Shown: positions 27,791 through 40,800, counted from the stretch's first letter. The stretch is DNA of 64,000 bases from Caldinitratiruptor microaerophilus (GCF_025999835.1 NZ_AP025628.1:2790001-2854000), one strand, 5' to 3'. Notes: a model not told the origin generated them from the letters alone. Numbers and translations are program-made.

Positions 27791-29095
27791 ATGCAGCGCT
27801 GGCTCAACATCGCGGCAGGAGCCCTGGTGGCGCTCGCCCTTCTCGGCGGCGTGCTCCGCCCGTCCGCCCTGCCCGGCGGGGGGCAGGTGCGTCCCGAGCC
27901 GGGGTACCTGGCACCGGAGATCGCGGGCCAGTCGCCCGACGGGCAGCCCATGCGCCTGTCCGCCCTGCGGGGCAAGGCGGTCTTCGTCAACTTCTGGGCG
28001 AGCTGGTGCCCGCCGTGCCGGCTGGAGATGCCGGACATCGACCGCCTGGCGCAGGACCTGCCCGAAGGCACGGCCATCTTCACCGTGAACGCCACGGACA
28101 CCGAGTCGTCCCCCGACATGGTCCGGCGCTTCCTCGAGGTGACCGGCTACCGCTTCCCGGTCGTCATGGACCCGCGGGGCGAGGCCATGGCGGCCTACCG
28201 GGTGAGCGGCCTGCCGACGAGCTTCTTCATCGACCCGGACGGAGTGATCACGCGCCGCGTCACCGGCCCCCTGACCCTGCAGGCGATGCAGGCCGAACTC
28301 CAGGCAGCCCTGCGGGGCGCGCCGGGGACCACCGGGGGCGGCGCCTGGACGCTGCCGCAGGTCCCGGAGACCGTGAGCGTGGGCGGGGCCCAGGTGCGGG
28401 TATCCATCCTCCTCCTGATCCTCGGCGCCGTGCTGGCCGCGGCGCTGTCGGCCCCCGCCCTGCGGCGGCGGGGCCTTCCCGCCGGGGCGGCGGACGACCT
28501 CCTGATCGGCCTCCTGCTGGGCGGCTTCCTGGGGAGCCGGGTGGCGGCGGTGGTCGCGGACCCTGTCACCTACCTGACCCACCCGGCAACCCTCCTCGCC
28601 GCCACCGGCGGGACCGCCGCGTGGGTCGGCAGCACGCTCGGCGTGGCGCTGGGAGCCGGGTGGGCGCTACGCCGGTTCGCCCGCGAGCCGTCCGGCCGCC
28701 GCGACCCGGAGCGCCCGCGGCGGGTGCTGGACACCCTGGCCGCGCCGCTCCTCGCCGGCGGGGCGGTGGCCGCTGCGGGCGCGGTCGGGCTCGGGGCGGC
28801 CGCCGGCCTGGCGCTCGCGGCGGCCGGCACGGCGCGCCTCGGCCGGAGCGGCCGGCCCGGCCACGCGGCCCTGGGCGCGGCCGTCTTCGCCAGCCTCGGC
28901 CTGGTGCTCGGCGACTTCTTCCGTCTGGCTCCCGTGGTCTGGGGTGGGCTCTCGGCCCTACAGATCACGGCGACGGTCGTGGGGCTGGCCGCCGCCTGGC
29001 TGGCCGGCCGGCTCGCCCGCCCGGCGGGCGGCGATCCCCCTGCGAGCCCGCTGGCGGGGGCCGCCGGTCACGGGTCCAGCAGGACGAACGCGTAA
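27791..29095 (+). CDS. TlpA/ResA-type thioredoxin fused to a polytopic membrane domain
   Basis: The 434-residue protein begins with an anchor helix (about 5-22). A TlpA-like thioredoxin domain follows (35-175) with the redox-active WCPPC at 72-76 and the cis-Pro loop GLPTSFF. From about 195 on there are six or seven membrane helices. Parts of this region ([37 protein letters not shown], split by helices) recall the prolipoprotein diacylglyceryl transferase fold, but its catalytic Arg/His set is not evident. A role in extracytoplasmic disulfide reduction, such as cytochrome c maturation, is likely for the first domain. The last 28 bp overlap the convergent deacetylase gene. Confidence 0.85.
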   Translation: MQRWLNIAAGALVALALLGGVLRPSALPGGGQVRPEPGYLAPEIAGQSPDGQPMRLSALRGKAVFVNFWASWCPPCRLEMPDIDRLAQDLPEGTAIFTVNATDTESSPDMVRRFLEVTGYRFPVVMDPRGEAMAAYRVSGLPTSFFIDPDGVITRRVTGPLTLQAMQAELQAALRGAPGTTGGGAWTLPQVPETVSVGGAQVRVSILLLILGAVLAAALSAPALRRRGLPAGAADDLLIGLLLGGFLGSRVAAVVADPVTYLTHPATLLAATGGTAAWVGSTLGVALGAGWALRRFAREPSGRRDPERPRRVLDTLAAPLLAGGAVAAAGAVGLGAAAGLALAAAGTARLGRSGRPGHAALGAAVFASLGLVLGDFFRLAPVVWGGLSALQITATVVGLAAAWLAGRLARPAGGDPPASPLAGAAGHGSSRTNA

Positions 29096-29997
29096 CCCCG
29101 CTCCCTGAGCCCGGCGATGATGTCGGGCAGCGCCTGGGCCGTCCACGGCAGCGTGTCGTGCATCAGGATGACTGCGCCCGGGTGCAGCACGGTGGCACCG
29201 GGGGCAGGGGGCTTCTCGGCCAGCACGTACCGGACGACCTCGGCCGGGTCTTTCCGCGTGTTGGCGAGCACCCAGTCCTGCGAGCCGTGGCTCCAGTTGA
29301 TCAGTTCCAGGCCGAGTTCCTTCACCACGGCCAGCACGTCCGCGTTGTACATCCCGTTGGGCGGGCGGAAGTACCGGACGCGCTGGCCGGTCACGCGCTC
29401 GACGACCTGGTTCACGGGCTCGATCTCGGCGCGGATGGCGTCCCGCCCCTGGAGCCGCGTCAGCAGCGTGTGGTTCACCGTGTGGGTGCCGATCCGATGC
29501 CCCTCCTCGTGGATCCGGCGCAGCAGGTCCTCGTTCTTGGCGCCGTACCCGGTGACGAAGAAGAGCGCCTTCACGTTTTCCCGCTTGAGCACGTCGAGGA
29601 TGAGCGGGGTCGTCTCGGGCTTGGGGCCGTCGTCGAAGGTGAGCATGACGACCTTCTTGCCCTTGGCCCGGGGGTCGTCGGAGCGCAGGGGCGCGCCGAT
29701 CGAGGGGACGTACCAGTGGATCGTCTCCTCGGAGGGCCCGGCCGGACGGGTCGGTCCGGGCGGCGCGGTGCCCGCGGGGGCCTGCCCGACGGGCGCGGCC
29801 GGGGCCGTGGCCTGACCGGGCGGGTTGCCACTGGGGGCGACCGGTGCGGGGGCCGGGGCGGAGGATCCGGTGCCCTGTGCGGGCGAGCCCGACGGTCCCG
29901 GCGCGGCCTTACCGGATCCGGGGGCGGAACGCACGCCGCAGGCGGCGAGGAGAAGGGCCGCCGCGACCGTGGCGGCGAGCCGCAAGGCGTCTCGCAT
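29068..29997 (-). CDS. Polysaccharide deacetylase lipoprotein (NodB domain)
   Basis: The 309-residue product has a lipoprotein signal (ALLLAACG), a Pro/Ala/Gly-rich spacer to about residue 85, and a NodB carbohydrate esterase family 4 domain. The metal and catalytic motifs are TFDDGP, HTVNH (H-X3-H), RPPNG and the late ILMHD. It probably removes acetyl groups from peptidoglycan or another N-acetylhexosamine polymer outside the membrane. An ATG at 29997 places the lipobox correctly; the upstream in-frame extension is unlikely. Its 3' end overlaps the thioredoxin-fusion gene by 28 bp, tail to tail. Confidence 0.9.
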   Translation of the reverse strand: MRDALRLAATVAAALLLAACGVRSAPGSGKAAPGPSGSPAQGTGSSAPAPAPVAPSGNPPGQATAPAAPVGQAPAGTAPPGPTRPAGPSEETIHWYVPSIGAPLRSDDPRAKGKKVVMLTFDDGPKPETTPLILDVLKRENVKALFFVTGYGAKNEDLLRRIHEEGHRIGTHTVNHTLLTRLQGRDAIRAEIEPVNQVVERVTGQRVRYFRPPNGMYNADVLAVVKELGLELINWSHGSQDWVLANTRKDPAEVVRYVLAEKPPAPGATVLHPGAVILMHDTLPWTAQALPDIIAGLRERGYAFVLLDP

Positions 29998-30044
29998 GCT
30001 CTCCCTCTTTCGTGGTCGGGTGAGGGACCCGGGCACCGGACGGG

Positions 30045-32045
30045 CTACTCCGCCTCGCGCTGCTGCTCCAGGTACTCCACCAGCCGCTCGGCGGCCTCCC
30101 GCGTCATCCCGGGCACGGCGGCGAGCTCCTCGGCCGTCGCCTCCCGGATGCGGCGCAGCGACCCGAAGGCCCGCAGGAGCGCCCGCTTGCGCTTGGGCCC
30201 GATGCCCGGGGCGCCGTCCAGCACGGACCGGCTCATCCCCTTGCGGTGCAGCTGGCGGTGGTACGTCACGGCGAAGCGGTGGGTCTCGTCACGCACGCGC
30301 TGGAGGAGGTGCAGGCCCGCCGACCCCCGGGGGAGGACGATCGGCTCCCGGCGCCCCTCGGCGAAGAGGAGTTCCTCCTCCTTCGCCAGTCCGAACGTGG
30401 GGATGGACTCGAGCCCCAGCTCCCGCAGCGCCTCCCGGGCGGCGGACAGCTGGCCCTTGCCGCCGTCGATGATGAGAAGGTCCGGGAAGGCCGCGAACTT
30501 CGGCTCTTCCGGGATCCGCCGGGCCAGCCCGTCCCGGCGCCGGCGGGCACGGCCGGCCCCATGGGTCCCGTCCGCAGCGGCCACGCCGGCAGCAGCCCCG
30601 GCGTCCGCAGCCGCGCCGTCTCCCGCCGCGACCACGGCGGCGGCCGCCTGCGCCTCCGCCCGGGCCCGGGCCAGCGCCTCCCGCTCGGCCAGGCCCCGCT
30701 TGAAGCGCCGGGTGATCGCCTCGGCCATGTTGGCGAAGTCGTCGTTGCGGTCGACGCGCATCTTGAACTTGCGGTAGTCGGACTTCTTGGGCTCGCCGTC
30801 CTCGAAGACCACCATGGCGGCGACCACGTCGGCTCCCTGGACGTGCGAGACGTCGAAGCACTCGATCCGCCGCGGCGGCGCGGGCAGGCTCAGCGCCGCC
30901 TGCAGCTCGGCCAGCGCTCCCTCCGTCGCCCGGCGCTCATGCTCGCGCGCCTGCTGGCGCTCGGCCATCGACTCCTCGGCGTTCTGGATGACGAGCTCGA
31001 CCAGCCGGCGCTTCTCGCCCCGCTGCGGGCAGGCGATGCTCACCCTGGCGCCCCGCTTCTCGCTGAGCCACCGGGCGAGGAGGTCTTCCTCCTCCAGCGG
31101 GTCGGAGACGAGGATCTCCGGCGGGATGAAGTTCGTGCGGTTGTAGTGCTGCTGGATGAAGGCGGAGAGGATCTCGCCGCCCGATAGCCCATCGGTGTTG
31201 GCGAGGAAGAACTGGTCCCGTCCGACCAGCTTGCCCTGGCGGACGAAGAAGACCTGGACGCAGGCCTCGTCCTGGTCGCGGGCGTAGGCGATGACGTCCC
31301 GGTCCGCCATCTCGCTCGAGATGATCTTCTGGCGCTCGGCCACCTTCTCGACGGCCCGGATGCGATCCCGGATCTCCGCCGCCCGCTCGAACTCGAGGTT
31401 CTCCGCCGCCCGCTCCATGTCGGCGCGCAGGCGCTGGAGGACGTCGTCCACCTTTCCATCCAGGAAGGCCGCGACGTCCCGGACGGCCTGCTCGTACGCC
31501 GCGTGCTGCTCGAAGTCCGGAAGGCACGGGCCCAGGCAACGGCCGATGTGAAGCTGCAGGCACCCCCGCGGGTACCGGGAGGGATCGCTGCAGGTGCGCA
31601 GCGGGAAGAGACGCCGGAGCAGCTTGAGCGTCTCGTGCACGGCGCCGGAGGTCGTGTACGGGCCGAAGTACCGGGAGCCGTCCCGGCGCATCTGCCGGGC
31701 GATGAGCACCCGGGGCCACTTCTCGTGCAGGGTCAGCCGCAGGTAGGGGTAGTGCTTGTCGTCCCGCAGCTTGACGTTGTACTTCGGCTTGTGGCGCTTG
31801 ATGAGGTTCGACTCGAGGATGAGCGCCTCGACCTCGTTGTCGGTGACGATGTGCTCGATCGAGGCGATCTGCCCGACCATCCGCTGCACCTTGGGCGGCA
31901 GGTTCCGGCTGGCCTGGAAGTACTGCCGCACCCGGTGCCGGAGGCTGCGGGCCTTGCCCACGTACAGGATCCGGCCCTCGCCGTCCCGGTAGATGTACAC
32001 CCCGGGCCGGTCCGGCAGCGCCTGCAGCTGTGCCTCCAGGTCCAT
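30045..32045 (-). CDS. uvrC: UvrABC excinuclease subunit C
   Basis: UvrC makes both incisions in nucleotide excision repair. The 666-residue protein has the GIY-YIG domain (GVYIYRDGEGRILYVGKA), a Cys-containing linker, the UvrB-interacting UVR segment ([17 protein letters not shown]), the RNase H-like endonuclease domain (IECFDVSHVQGADVVAAMVV, LLIIDGGKGQL) and C-terminal helix-hairpin-helix motifs (VLDGAPGIGPKRKRALL). An Ala-rich insert of about 50 residues interrupts the segment before RIPEEPKFAAFPDL. The ATG at 32045 gives the usual N-terminus MDLEAQLQALPDRPG. uvrA and uvrB also lie in this window but are not adjacent. Confidence 0.97.
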   Translation of the reverse strand: MDLEAQLQALPDRPGVYIYRDGEGRILYVGKARSLRHRVRQYFQASRNLPPKVQRMVGQIASIEHIVTDNEVEALILESNLIKRHKPKYNVKLRDDKHYPYLRLTLHEKWPRVLIARQMRRDGSRYFGPYTTSGAVHETLKLLRRLFPLRTCSDPSRYPRGCLQLHIGRCLGPCLPDFEQHAAYEQAVRDVAAFLDGKVDDVLQRLRADMERAAENLEFERAAEIRDRIRAVEKVAERQKIISSEMADRDVIAYARDQDEACVQVFFVRQGKLVGRDQFFLANTDGLSGGEILSAFIQQHYNRTNFIPPEILVSDPLEEEDLLARWLSEKRGARVSIACPQRGEKRRLVELVIQNAEESMAERQQAREHERRATEGALAELQAALSLPAPPRRIECFDVSHVQGADVVAAMVVFEDGEPKKSDYRKFKMRVDRNDDFANMAEAITRRFKRGLAEREALARARAEAQAAAAVVAAGDGAAADAGAAAGVAAADGTHGAGRARRRRDGLARRIPEEPKFAAFPDLLIIDGGKGQLSAAREALRELGLESIPTFGLAKEEELLFAEGRREPIVLPRGSAGLHLLQRVRDETHRFAVTYHRQLHRKGMSRSVLDGAPGIGPKRKRALLRAFGSLRRIREATAEELAAVPGMTREAAERLVEYLEQQREAE

Positions 32046-32165
32046 CCGTCCACCTCGCTCCCGCCCGGCGCCACGTGCAGGCACCTCTATTCTACTGTAT
32101 GCCGCGGCCGGCCCCCCTCGCCGGGTGCCGCCCGCCTGCCGGCTGCCGGCCTCTCGCCTCGCGAC

Positions 32166-33398
32166 CTACGCCTTGCGGCCGGCGACCGCCGGCGCCGGCG
32201 GGACGGCCTCCGGGACCGCCCGCTGCACCCACAGGATGTTGAGGGCGATGGCCGCGGCGGTGACCCAGAACACCATCCGCTGGCCCAGGAACCCGGCCAC
32301 GAGGCCACCGGCCAGGGGCCCCACCGTATTTCCGAGGAACACGGCGCTGTTCACGACCCCGAACGCCCGACCCTGGAACTCGCTGCCCGCCGCCTGGGCG
32401 ACCAGGGCGCTGGCCGCCGGCTGAATGCCGCCCAGGGCGAGGCCGACCAGGAACCGCAGGACGAGCAGCTGCCACGCCTGCGTCACGAACGACTGCAGCG
32501 CGTAGAGAACCGTCGCGGCGCCAAGACTCCAGAGGAGGACGCGGCGGTGGCCCAGGCGGTCGCCCGTGCGACCCAGGATCGGGGCGGAGATCACGGTGGC
32601 GATGCCCGCGGCCGAGAACACCGCACCCGCCATGATGTCGACCCAGTGCTCCGGGGTTTCCAGGTTCTTCAGGAAGAGCGTGAGGATCGGTTCCACGGTG
32701 AGGAGGCCGAAGAAGTTCAGGAAGTAGACCACGGTCATCGCCAGGAGCACGGGGTTCTGGACGACGTGGCGGAGGTCGGCCGCCAGGGTCGCCCGCGCCC
32801 TGGCCGGCGGCGGCTCGAACCGCTCGCGGACGAAGACCAGCACCGCGGTCGCCGCCGTCACGCAGGCGGCGGCAGTGAGGAAGAAGATCGGCCGGTAGCT
32901 GCCGATCGCCTTCGCCAGCACCCCGCCGATCAGCGGCCCGATGATGTTGCCGGCCCCGCTGGCCGTCTGCAGGATCCCCAGGGCGTAGCCGGTATGCTCC
33001 GCCGGCGTGTTGGCCGCCGCGAAGGCGACCGCAGCCGGGATGAAGCCGGAGAACACGCCCTGCAGGAGGCGCAGGCCGAACAGGTGCCACACGCTCGTGG
33101 CCAGGCCCATGAGCAGGACGGCGACGGACATCCCGTACCCCGAGCGGAGCATCTGGAGCTTGCGGCCGGTGCGGTCGGCGATGGCGCCCCAGATCGGCGA
33201 GAAGATGGCCATCATGGCGAAGTTCGCCGCGAACACCACGCCCGACCACAGCTGCACCTGCGCCGGATCCCTGACCCCGAGCTCCTCCTGGATGTACAGC
33301 GGGAGGAACGGGATCACGAGGCTGAACCCGGCCGAGACCACGAAGTTCGCCGCCCAGAGGACGTACAGGTTCCGGCGCCAGCCCTGCAAGTCGTACAC
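32166..33398 (-). CDS. Major facilitator superfamily transporter (drug efflux type)
   Basis: About 410 residues and 12 membrane helices. The loop 2-3 signature GAIADRTGRKLQMLRSG and its repeat GRTGDRLGHRRVLLWS mark the DHA1 12-TM antiporter group; motif C-like glycines follow in helix 5 (ASGAGNIIGPLIGG). The usual substrates are drugs or metabolites exported against protons; the substrate here is unknown. A GTG at 33398 just before YDLQGWRRNLYVLW is preferred; an open upstream extension is non-conserved-looking and has no good ribosome-binding site. The insertion sequence begins 131 bp upstream. Confidence 0.85.
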   Translation of the reverse strand: MYDLQGWRRNLYVLWAANFVVSAGFSLVIPFLPLYIQEELGVRDPAQVQLWSGVVFAANFAMMAIFSPIWGAIADRTGRKLQMLRSGYGMSVAVLLMGLATSVWHLFGLRLLQGVFSGFIPAAVAFAAANTPAEHTGYALGILQTASGAGNIIGPLIGGVLAKAIGSYRPIFFLTAAACVTAATAVLVFVRERFEPPPARARATLAADLRHVVQNPVLLAMTVVYFLNFFGLLTVEPILTLFLKNLETPEHWVDIMAGAVFSAAGIATVISAPILGRTGDRLGHRRVLLWSLGAATVLYALQSFVTQAWQLLVLRFLVGLALGGIQPAASALVAQAAGSEFQGRAFGVVNSAVFLGNTVGPLAGGLVAGFLGQRMVFWVTAAAIALNILWVQRAVPEAVPPAPAVAGRKA

Positions 33399-33492
33399 TT
33401 CCCGACCCGAAACGTGAGATGCGCTTAACGTCTTAGCACATCCGCGGGCGGTTGTCCACCGCCGGCCGGGCACCGCAGCCCATGATCCGCAC

Positions 33493-33529
33493 GCCGCCCA
33501 TCATCCGCCCATCATCCGCCGCCCATCAT
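33493..33529. repeat. Tandem CGCCCATCATC-type repeat that served as IS target
   Basis: Three imperfect copies of (C)CGCCCATCATC occur to the left of the insertion sequence, and one more follows its right end. Together they form a short tandem repeat split by the insertion. The last nine bases, 33521-33529 (GCCCATCAT), are the left target-site duplicate. Confidence 0.7.
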
Positions 33530-33574
33530 GGCCGGATAACATTTCGGGAGGAGATGGTGGGGACAACAAAGAAT

Positions 33575-33639
33575 GAGACCTCACCTGGTAGGTTGCGGTA
33601 GCAACCATCCCGACAAGGCCTGGTAATGGGTGAGGTCTC
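33575..33639. repeat. Inverted repeat around the transposase start
   Basis: GAGACCTCACC (33575-33585) and GGTGAGGTCTC (33629-33639) are exact 11-bp complements flanking the region just before and over the transposase ATG at 33626. In a transcript reading in from outside, the hairpin could hide the start codon; transcripts starting inside it would not form it. This role is inferred. Confidence 0.65.
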
Positions 33640-35089
33640 GATGTGGCTAGTTCGTGAGATCATGGACCTAATCCTGCTGCTGGTGCATGGGATCTCGGAG
33701 TTGCTGCGGACCCGCCACGACTTCATGGAACTGGAGAAGGGGATCTTCCGGCTGGTGCAGGAGGTGGCGCGACGGGCGCTGGTGCTGGCGTTGCACCGGC
33801 TGGACGACGAGCTGATGCGCCGGCGGGACGCGGCGCGATATGAGTTGGTGCACAGCAAGCCGCGGACGATCGTGACGCCGTTTGGGAAGGTGCAGGTGCG
33901 GCGGCGGTACTACCGGGACCGTCAGAGCGGGGAAGGCCATTTCCTGCTGGACGAGGCGCTGGGGTGGACAGCCCGCCAGCGGCTGTCGCCGTGGGCCACA
34001 GAACTGGCGGTGGCGATGGCCGCGGAGATGCCGTACCACCGGGCGGCGGCGGTGCTGGCGAAGCTCACGCTGGGGGGCATGGATGTCCGAGCGATGAGCG
34101 TCTGGCGTGAGGTCCAGGAGGTGGGCGCTGTACGGGTGGAGCAAGCCGAAGCGCAGCGCCGTGCAGTGTTCGACCGTGGCGAGGTGCCGGCGGGGCAGCG
34201 GCGGACCGAGCGGTTGCGGATTGAGGTGGACGAGGTGGTGGTCCAAGGCCGTGGTCCCCGGGGAGCCCACAGGCACCTGGGGCTGAAGCTGGCGGTCGGC
34301 TATGAGGGCAAAGAGCAAGTCGGGCAAAACCGGTGGCAACTGGTAGAGCGCCGGGTGACCGCAGGCTTGGCCAGTGCGGAGGTCTTCTCGGAGCAGACGT
34401 ATGCGGATTTCGGCAGCAAGTGGGATCTGAGTGCGGTACAGGACGTGGTGGTGGGCGGCGACGGTGCCCCGTGGGTGAAGCAGTGGGCGGGGACGTTTGC
34501 CGGAGCGAGGTACCAGCTGGACCCGTTCCACCTCCGCCGGGCGCTGCTGGAGGGTCTGTCGCATGACGAGGAGGCCTACCGGAAGGCGGTGGAGGCCCTG
34601 AAGGTCAAGGACTGGAGCCAGGTGGAGCAGGTGCTGGCGACGGCCGAGCGGGCCAGTCGTGGGGCGCAGCGCAAGCGTGTGGCAGGGCTGCGGAAGTACC
34701 TGCAGGAGAACTGGGACGGCATCTGCCGTTCCGGGGCCGCAGACAGTTTGGGCACCATTGAGGGGCAGGTGTTCCACCATGTCGCCCGACGGATGAAGCG
34801 CCATGGAGCGCAGTGGAGTGACAGGGGAGCGGACCATCTGGTGCGGCTGCTGGCGGCCCGGGCGAACGGGGAATTGGCGGTGATGGGGCGGCAGGCCTGG
34901 CCGATGCAGTCGGAGGTGTTGCGCCAGGCAACCGGCTCGACGGCGATTCGGGTGCAGCCCGGGGAACTGAATGATCCGGAGGCATGGCTGCGGGTGAACC
35001 TGCCGGCGCTCAGCGGACCAGCTGCCGGCTCGCCGTGGGTCAAGTACGTGCTACGTGAGCTTGTGAGGGCGCTGCCGCGGAGTGCATAA
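33626..35089 (+). CDS. ISLre2-family transposase
   Basis: The 487-residue protein matches the ISLre2 (UPF0236) transposase layout: an N-terminal helical region, the conserved VRRRYYRD segment, and DDE-like acidic residues in RIEVDEVVVQGR, VVVGGDGAPWVKQW and GTIEGQVFHHVARRMKRHGAQWS. The frame is intact, so the element may be active. An alternative ATG at 33641 (MWLVREIMD) has GGTGAG upstream. Codon use is slightly less GC-rich than the host genes around it, fitting acquisition. Confidence 0.92.
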   Translation: MGEVSMWLVREIMDLILLLVHGISELLRTRHDFMELEKGIFRLVQEVARRALVLALHRLDDELMRRRDAARYELVHSKPRTIVTPFGKVQVRRRYYRDRQSGEGHFLLDEALGWTARQRLSPWATELAVAMAAEMPYHRAAAVLAKLTLGGMDVRAMSVWREVQEVGAVRVEQAEAQRRAVFDRGEVPAGQRRTERLRIEVDEVVVQGRGPRGAHRHLGLKLAVGYEGKEQVGQNRWQLVERRVTAGLASAEVFSEQTYADFGSKWDLSAVQDVVVGGDGAPWVKQWAGTFAGARYQLDPFHLRRALLEGLSHDEEAYRKAVEALKVKDWSQVEQVLATAERASRGAQRKRVAGLRKYLQENWDGICRSGAADSLGTIEGQVFHHVARRMKRHGAQWSDRGADHLVRLLAARANGELAVMGRQAWPMQSEVLRQATGSTAIRVQPGELNDPEAWLRVNLPALSGPAAGSPWVKYVLRELVRALPRSA

Positions 35090-35158
35090 CGAACCAAAAA
35101 ATTCGGGCCTTGTCGGGTCACCTACCGAAGCTTGACACGGCCGCCCATCATCCGCCGC

Positions 35159-35186
35159 TTGACAGGCAGGAGGGCCGTGCCATAAA
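35159..35186 (+). promoter_or_regulatory. Predicted promoter of the cimA T-box leader
   Basis: TTGACA (35159-35164), a 16-bp spacer and CATAAA (35181-35186). It starts 8 bp after the right IS target duplicate, so the insertion spared it. Confidence 0.7.
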
Positions 35187-35234
35187 CTCATGCTCAAATC
35201 CAGCTCCGGAAAAGACGCACCAGAAGGTCGAGTA

Positions 35235-35566
35235 CCCGGGCGCCGGGCGGCGCCAGAGAGCGGGGCCGTCGGCTGAAAGCCCCGCCCGCAGGGTCCGGGG
35301 AAAATCCCCTTCGAGTCGCCACCCGAACGGCGCGCGGCGCCCGCCCGGTGCCGGGCCCAGTAGGCGTGGACGGGACTCCCCCGTTACCGGGAGGCGGTAT
35401 AAGCCGCCGTCCGCCCCGCCGGGCGGACGGCCGGGAGCCCGGTCCGACCGGGCGACGGCGGGCGGCCGTACCGACGAGCGGGCCGCTTCCGGCGGGCGGT
35501 CAATCAGGGTGGTACCACGGGAGGCGTCGCCTCTCGCCCCTGCGGGCGAGAGGCGATTTCCTTTTT
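35235..35566 (+). promoter_or_regulatory. T-box riboswitch, isoleucine specifier, before cimA
   Basis: The leader has the T-box hallmarks. Stem I carries AGAGAG (near 35255) and GGCTGAAAGCC. The specifier loop reads GGGGAAA-ATC-CCCTTCGAG, so the codon at 35304-35306 is ATC (isoleucine). The T-box sequence AGGGTGGTACCACGG is at 35506-35520. A 13-bp terminator hairpin (35527-35539 with 35544-35556) is followed by TTTCCTTTTTC. In the known mechanism uncharged tRNA-Ile pairs with ATC and with TGGT, favouring the antiterminator. This fits control of an isoleucine-pathway gene. Boundaries of stem I are approximate. Confidence 0.93.
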
Positions 35567-35603
35567 CGCCGCCCGGGGGCGGCAGATCGGGAGCAGGGAG
35601 GTC

Positions 35604-37220
<1,617 letters not shown>

Positions 37221-37228
37221 TGCACGCC

Positions 37229-37256
37229 GAGGCCCGGCGCCCCCGCGCCGGGCCTC
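37229..37256 (+). terminator. Probable terminator of cimA
   Basis: A 12-bp stem (GAGGCCCGGCGC at 37229-37240 with 37245-37256) and a CCCC loop start 9 bp after the cimA stop. No T-run follows; the call is by position and stability. It may also serve the convergent ferredoxin gene. Confidence 0.55.
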
Positions 37257-37283
37257 TGCCGAACCGGTACCGTGCCGGCCTGG

Positions 37284-37553
37284 TTACTTCTTGTAGTAGT
37301 CGGCGTTCTTCTGAATATACTCCCGCATGTTCTCCGGCACTTCGTCCATCGGGAAGATCGCCGAGACCGGGCACACCGGGACGCAGGCACCGCAGTCGAT
37401 GCAGGTGTCGGGGTCGATGTAGAGCTGCTCCGCCGCGTCGAACGCCTCCTGGCCGTCGCTCTCCGGATAGGGATGGATGCAGTCGACCGGGCAGGCTTCG
37501 ACGCAAGCACGGTCCTTGGTGCCGATGCAGGGCTCCGTGATCACGTGGGCCAT
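37284..37553 (-). CDS. Seven-iron type ferredoxin (3Fe-4S/4Fe-4S)
   Basis: This small electron carrier of 89 residues begins MAHVITEPCIGTKDRACVEACPVDCIHP. That cysteine pattern, with long spacing after the first Cys, is that of the 3Fe-4S/4Fe-4S ferredoxins of Bacillus, Thermus and mycobacteria. The second set is CIDCGACVPVCPV. A GTG 9 bp upstream of the ATG (37562) has GGGGGA at closer spacing and is a possible alternative start. Monocistronic, with no adjacent oxidoreductase partner. Confidence 0.93.
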   Translation of the reverse strand: MAHVITEPCIGTKDRACVEACPVDCIHPYPESDGQEAFDAAEQLYIDPDTCIDCGACVPVCPVSAIFPMDEVPENMREYIQKNADYYKK

Positions 37554-37721
37554 TGCCGCCACGATCCCCCTTCGGATTCGGTCTCAACCAAACCTTTTTC
37601 GCACCGGGGGCGGGAACTCCTCCTTCGCCCCCGGAATGGCGCCCATGCGCTCCGCGAATGCAGCAGGGGCGCGTGACCGGTAGTGTCCCCACCCGCCCGG
37701 CACGGCAACCCGGGGCCCGGG

Positions 37722-40601
<2,880 letters not shown>

Positions 40602-40629
40602 CGGCGCGACCCCCCTCGGGTGCGCACTT

Positions 40630-40635
40630 ATTATA
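40630..40635 (-). promoter_or_regulatory. -10 box of uvrA
   Basis: Perfect TATAAT on the minus strand; no convincing -35 at 16-18 bp. Predicted 5' leader of about 22 nt. Confidence 0.5.
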
Positions 40636-40674
40636 GCACTTACTGGCGCATGGGCTCCCGCCGGCGGCGATCGC

Positions 40675-40800
40675 GTGCGCGAGGGCCGCGCGGCCCGCCT
40701 GCGGCGGGAGTTCGACTTCTGGCTGGAGGTCCTGGAGGATCACGCCGAGTTCATCCGGTCGCACCTGGACCCGGCGGAGGAGCGGGCGGAAGCCGCCCCG
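40675..40800 (+). pseudogene. N-terminal remnant of a DUF2935-type gene
   Basis: From a GTG at 40675 the frame reads [20 protein letters not shown] followed by SHLDPAEERAE. This matches the start of DUF2935 proteins, whose opening helix contains FW-X-I/V-L-X-DHA-X-FIR and L-X-P-X-E. Normal members have about 250-300 residues. Here the similarity ends after about 40 residues and is followed by Arg/Gly-rich sequence without family features, so this is a truncated relic. It lies between divergent uvrA and the AAA ATPase gene, a 565-bp gap that otherwise holds only palindromes and a promoter. Confidence 0.5.

Larger units (their letters stand above)
33530..35142 (+). mobile_element. Complete ISLre2-type insertion sequence (1613 bp)
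   Basis: The element is bounded by the 9-bp direct repeat GCCCATCAT at 33521-33529 and 35143-35151, the duplication length known for ISLre2. Its ends are imperfect inverted repeats: GGCCGGATAACATTTCGGGA on the left and GGCCGTGTCAAGCTTCGGTA read inward from the right, sharing GGCCG...TTCGG.AGG. It carries one full-length transposase. It landed inside a short tandem repeat, with its right duplicate ending 8 bp before the -35 box of the cimA T-box promoter. Confidence 0.85.

Noticed and set aside
35132-35137. Outward-facing TTGACA near the right end of the insertion sequence as a hybrid promoter for cimA
   Set aside because: No -10-like hexamer lies 16-18 bp downstream; the native TTGACA at 35159 has a good -10.
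33521-35151. CRISPR-like array from the repeated CGCCCATCATC units
   Set aside because: The copies are adjacent tandem repeats without spacers and there are no cas genes.
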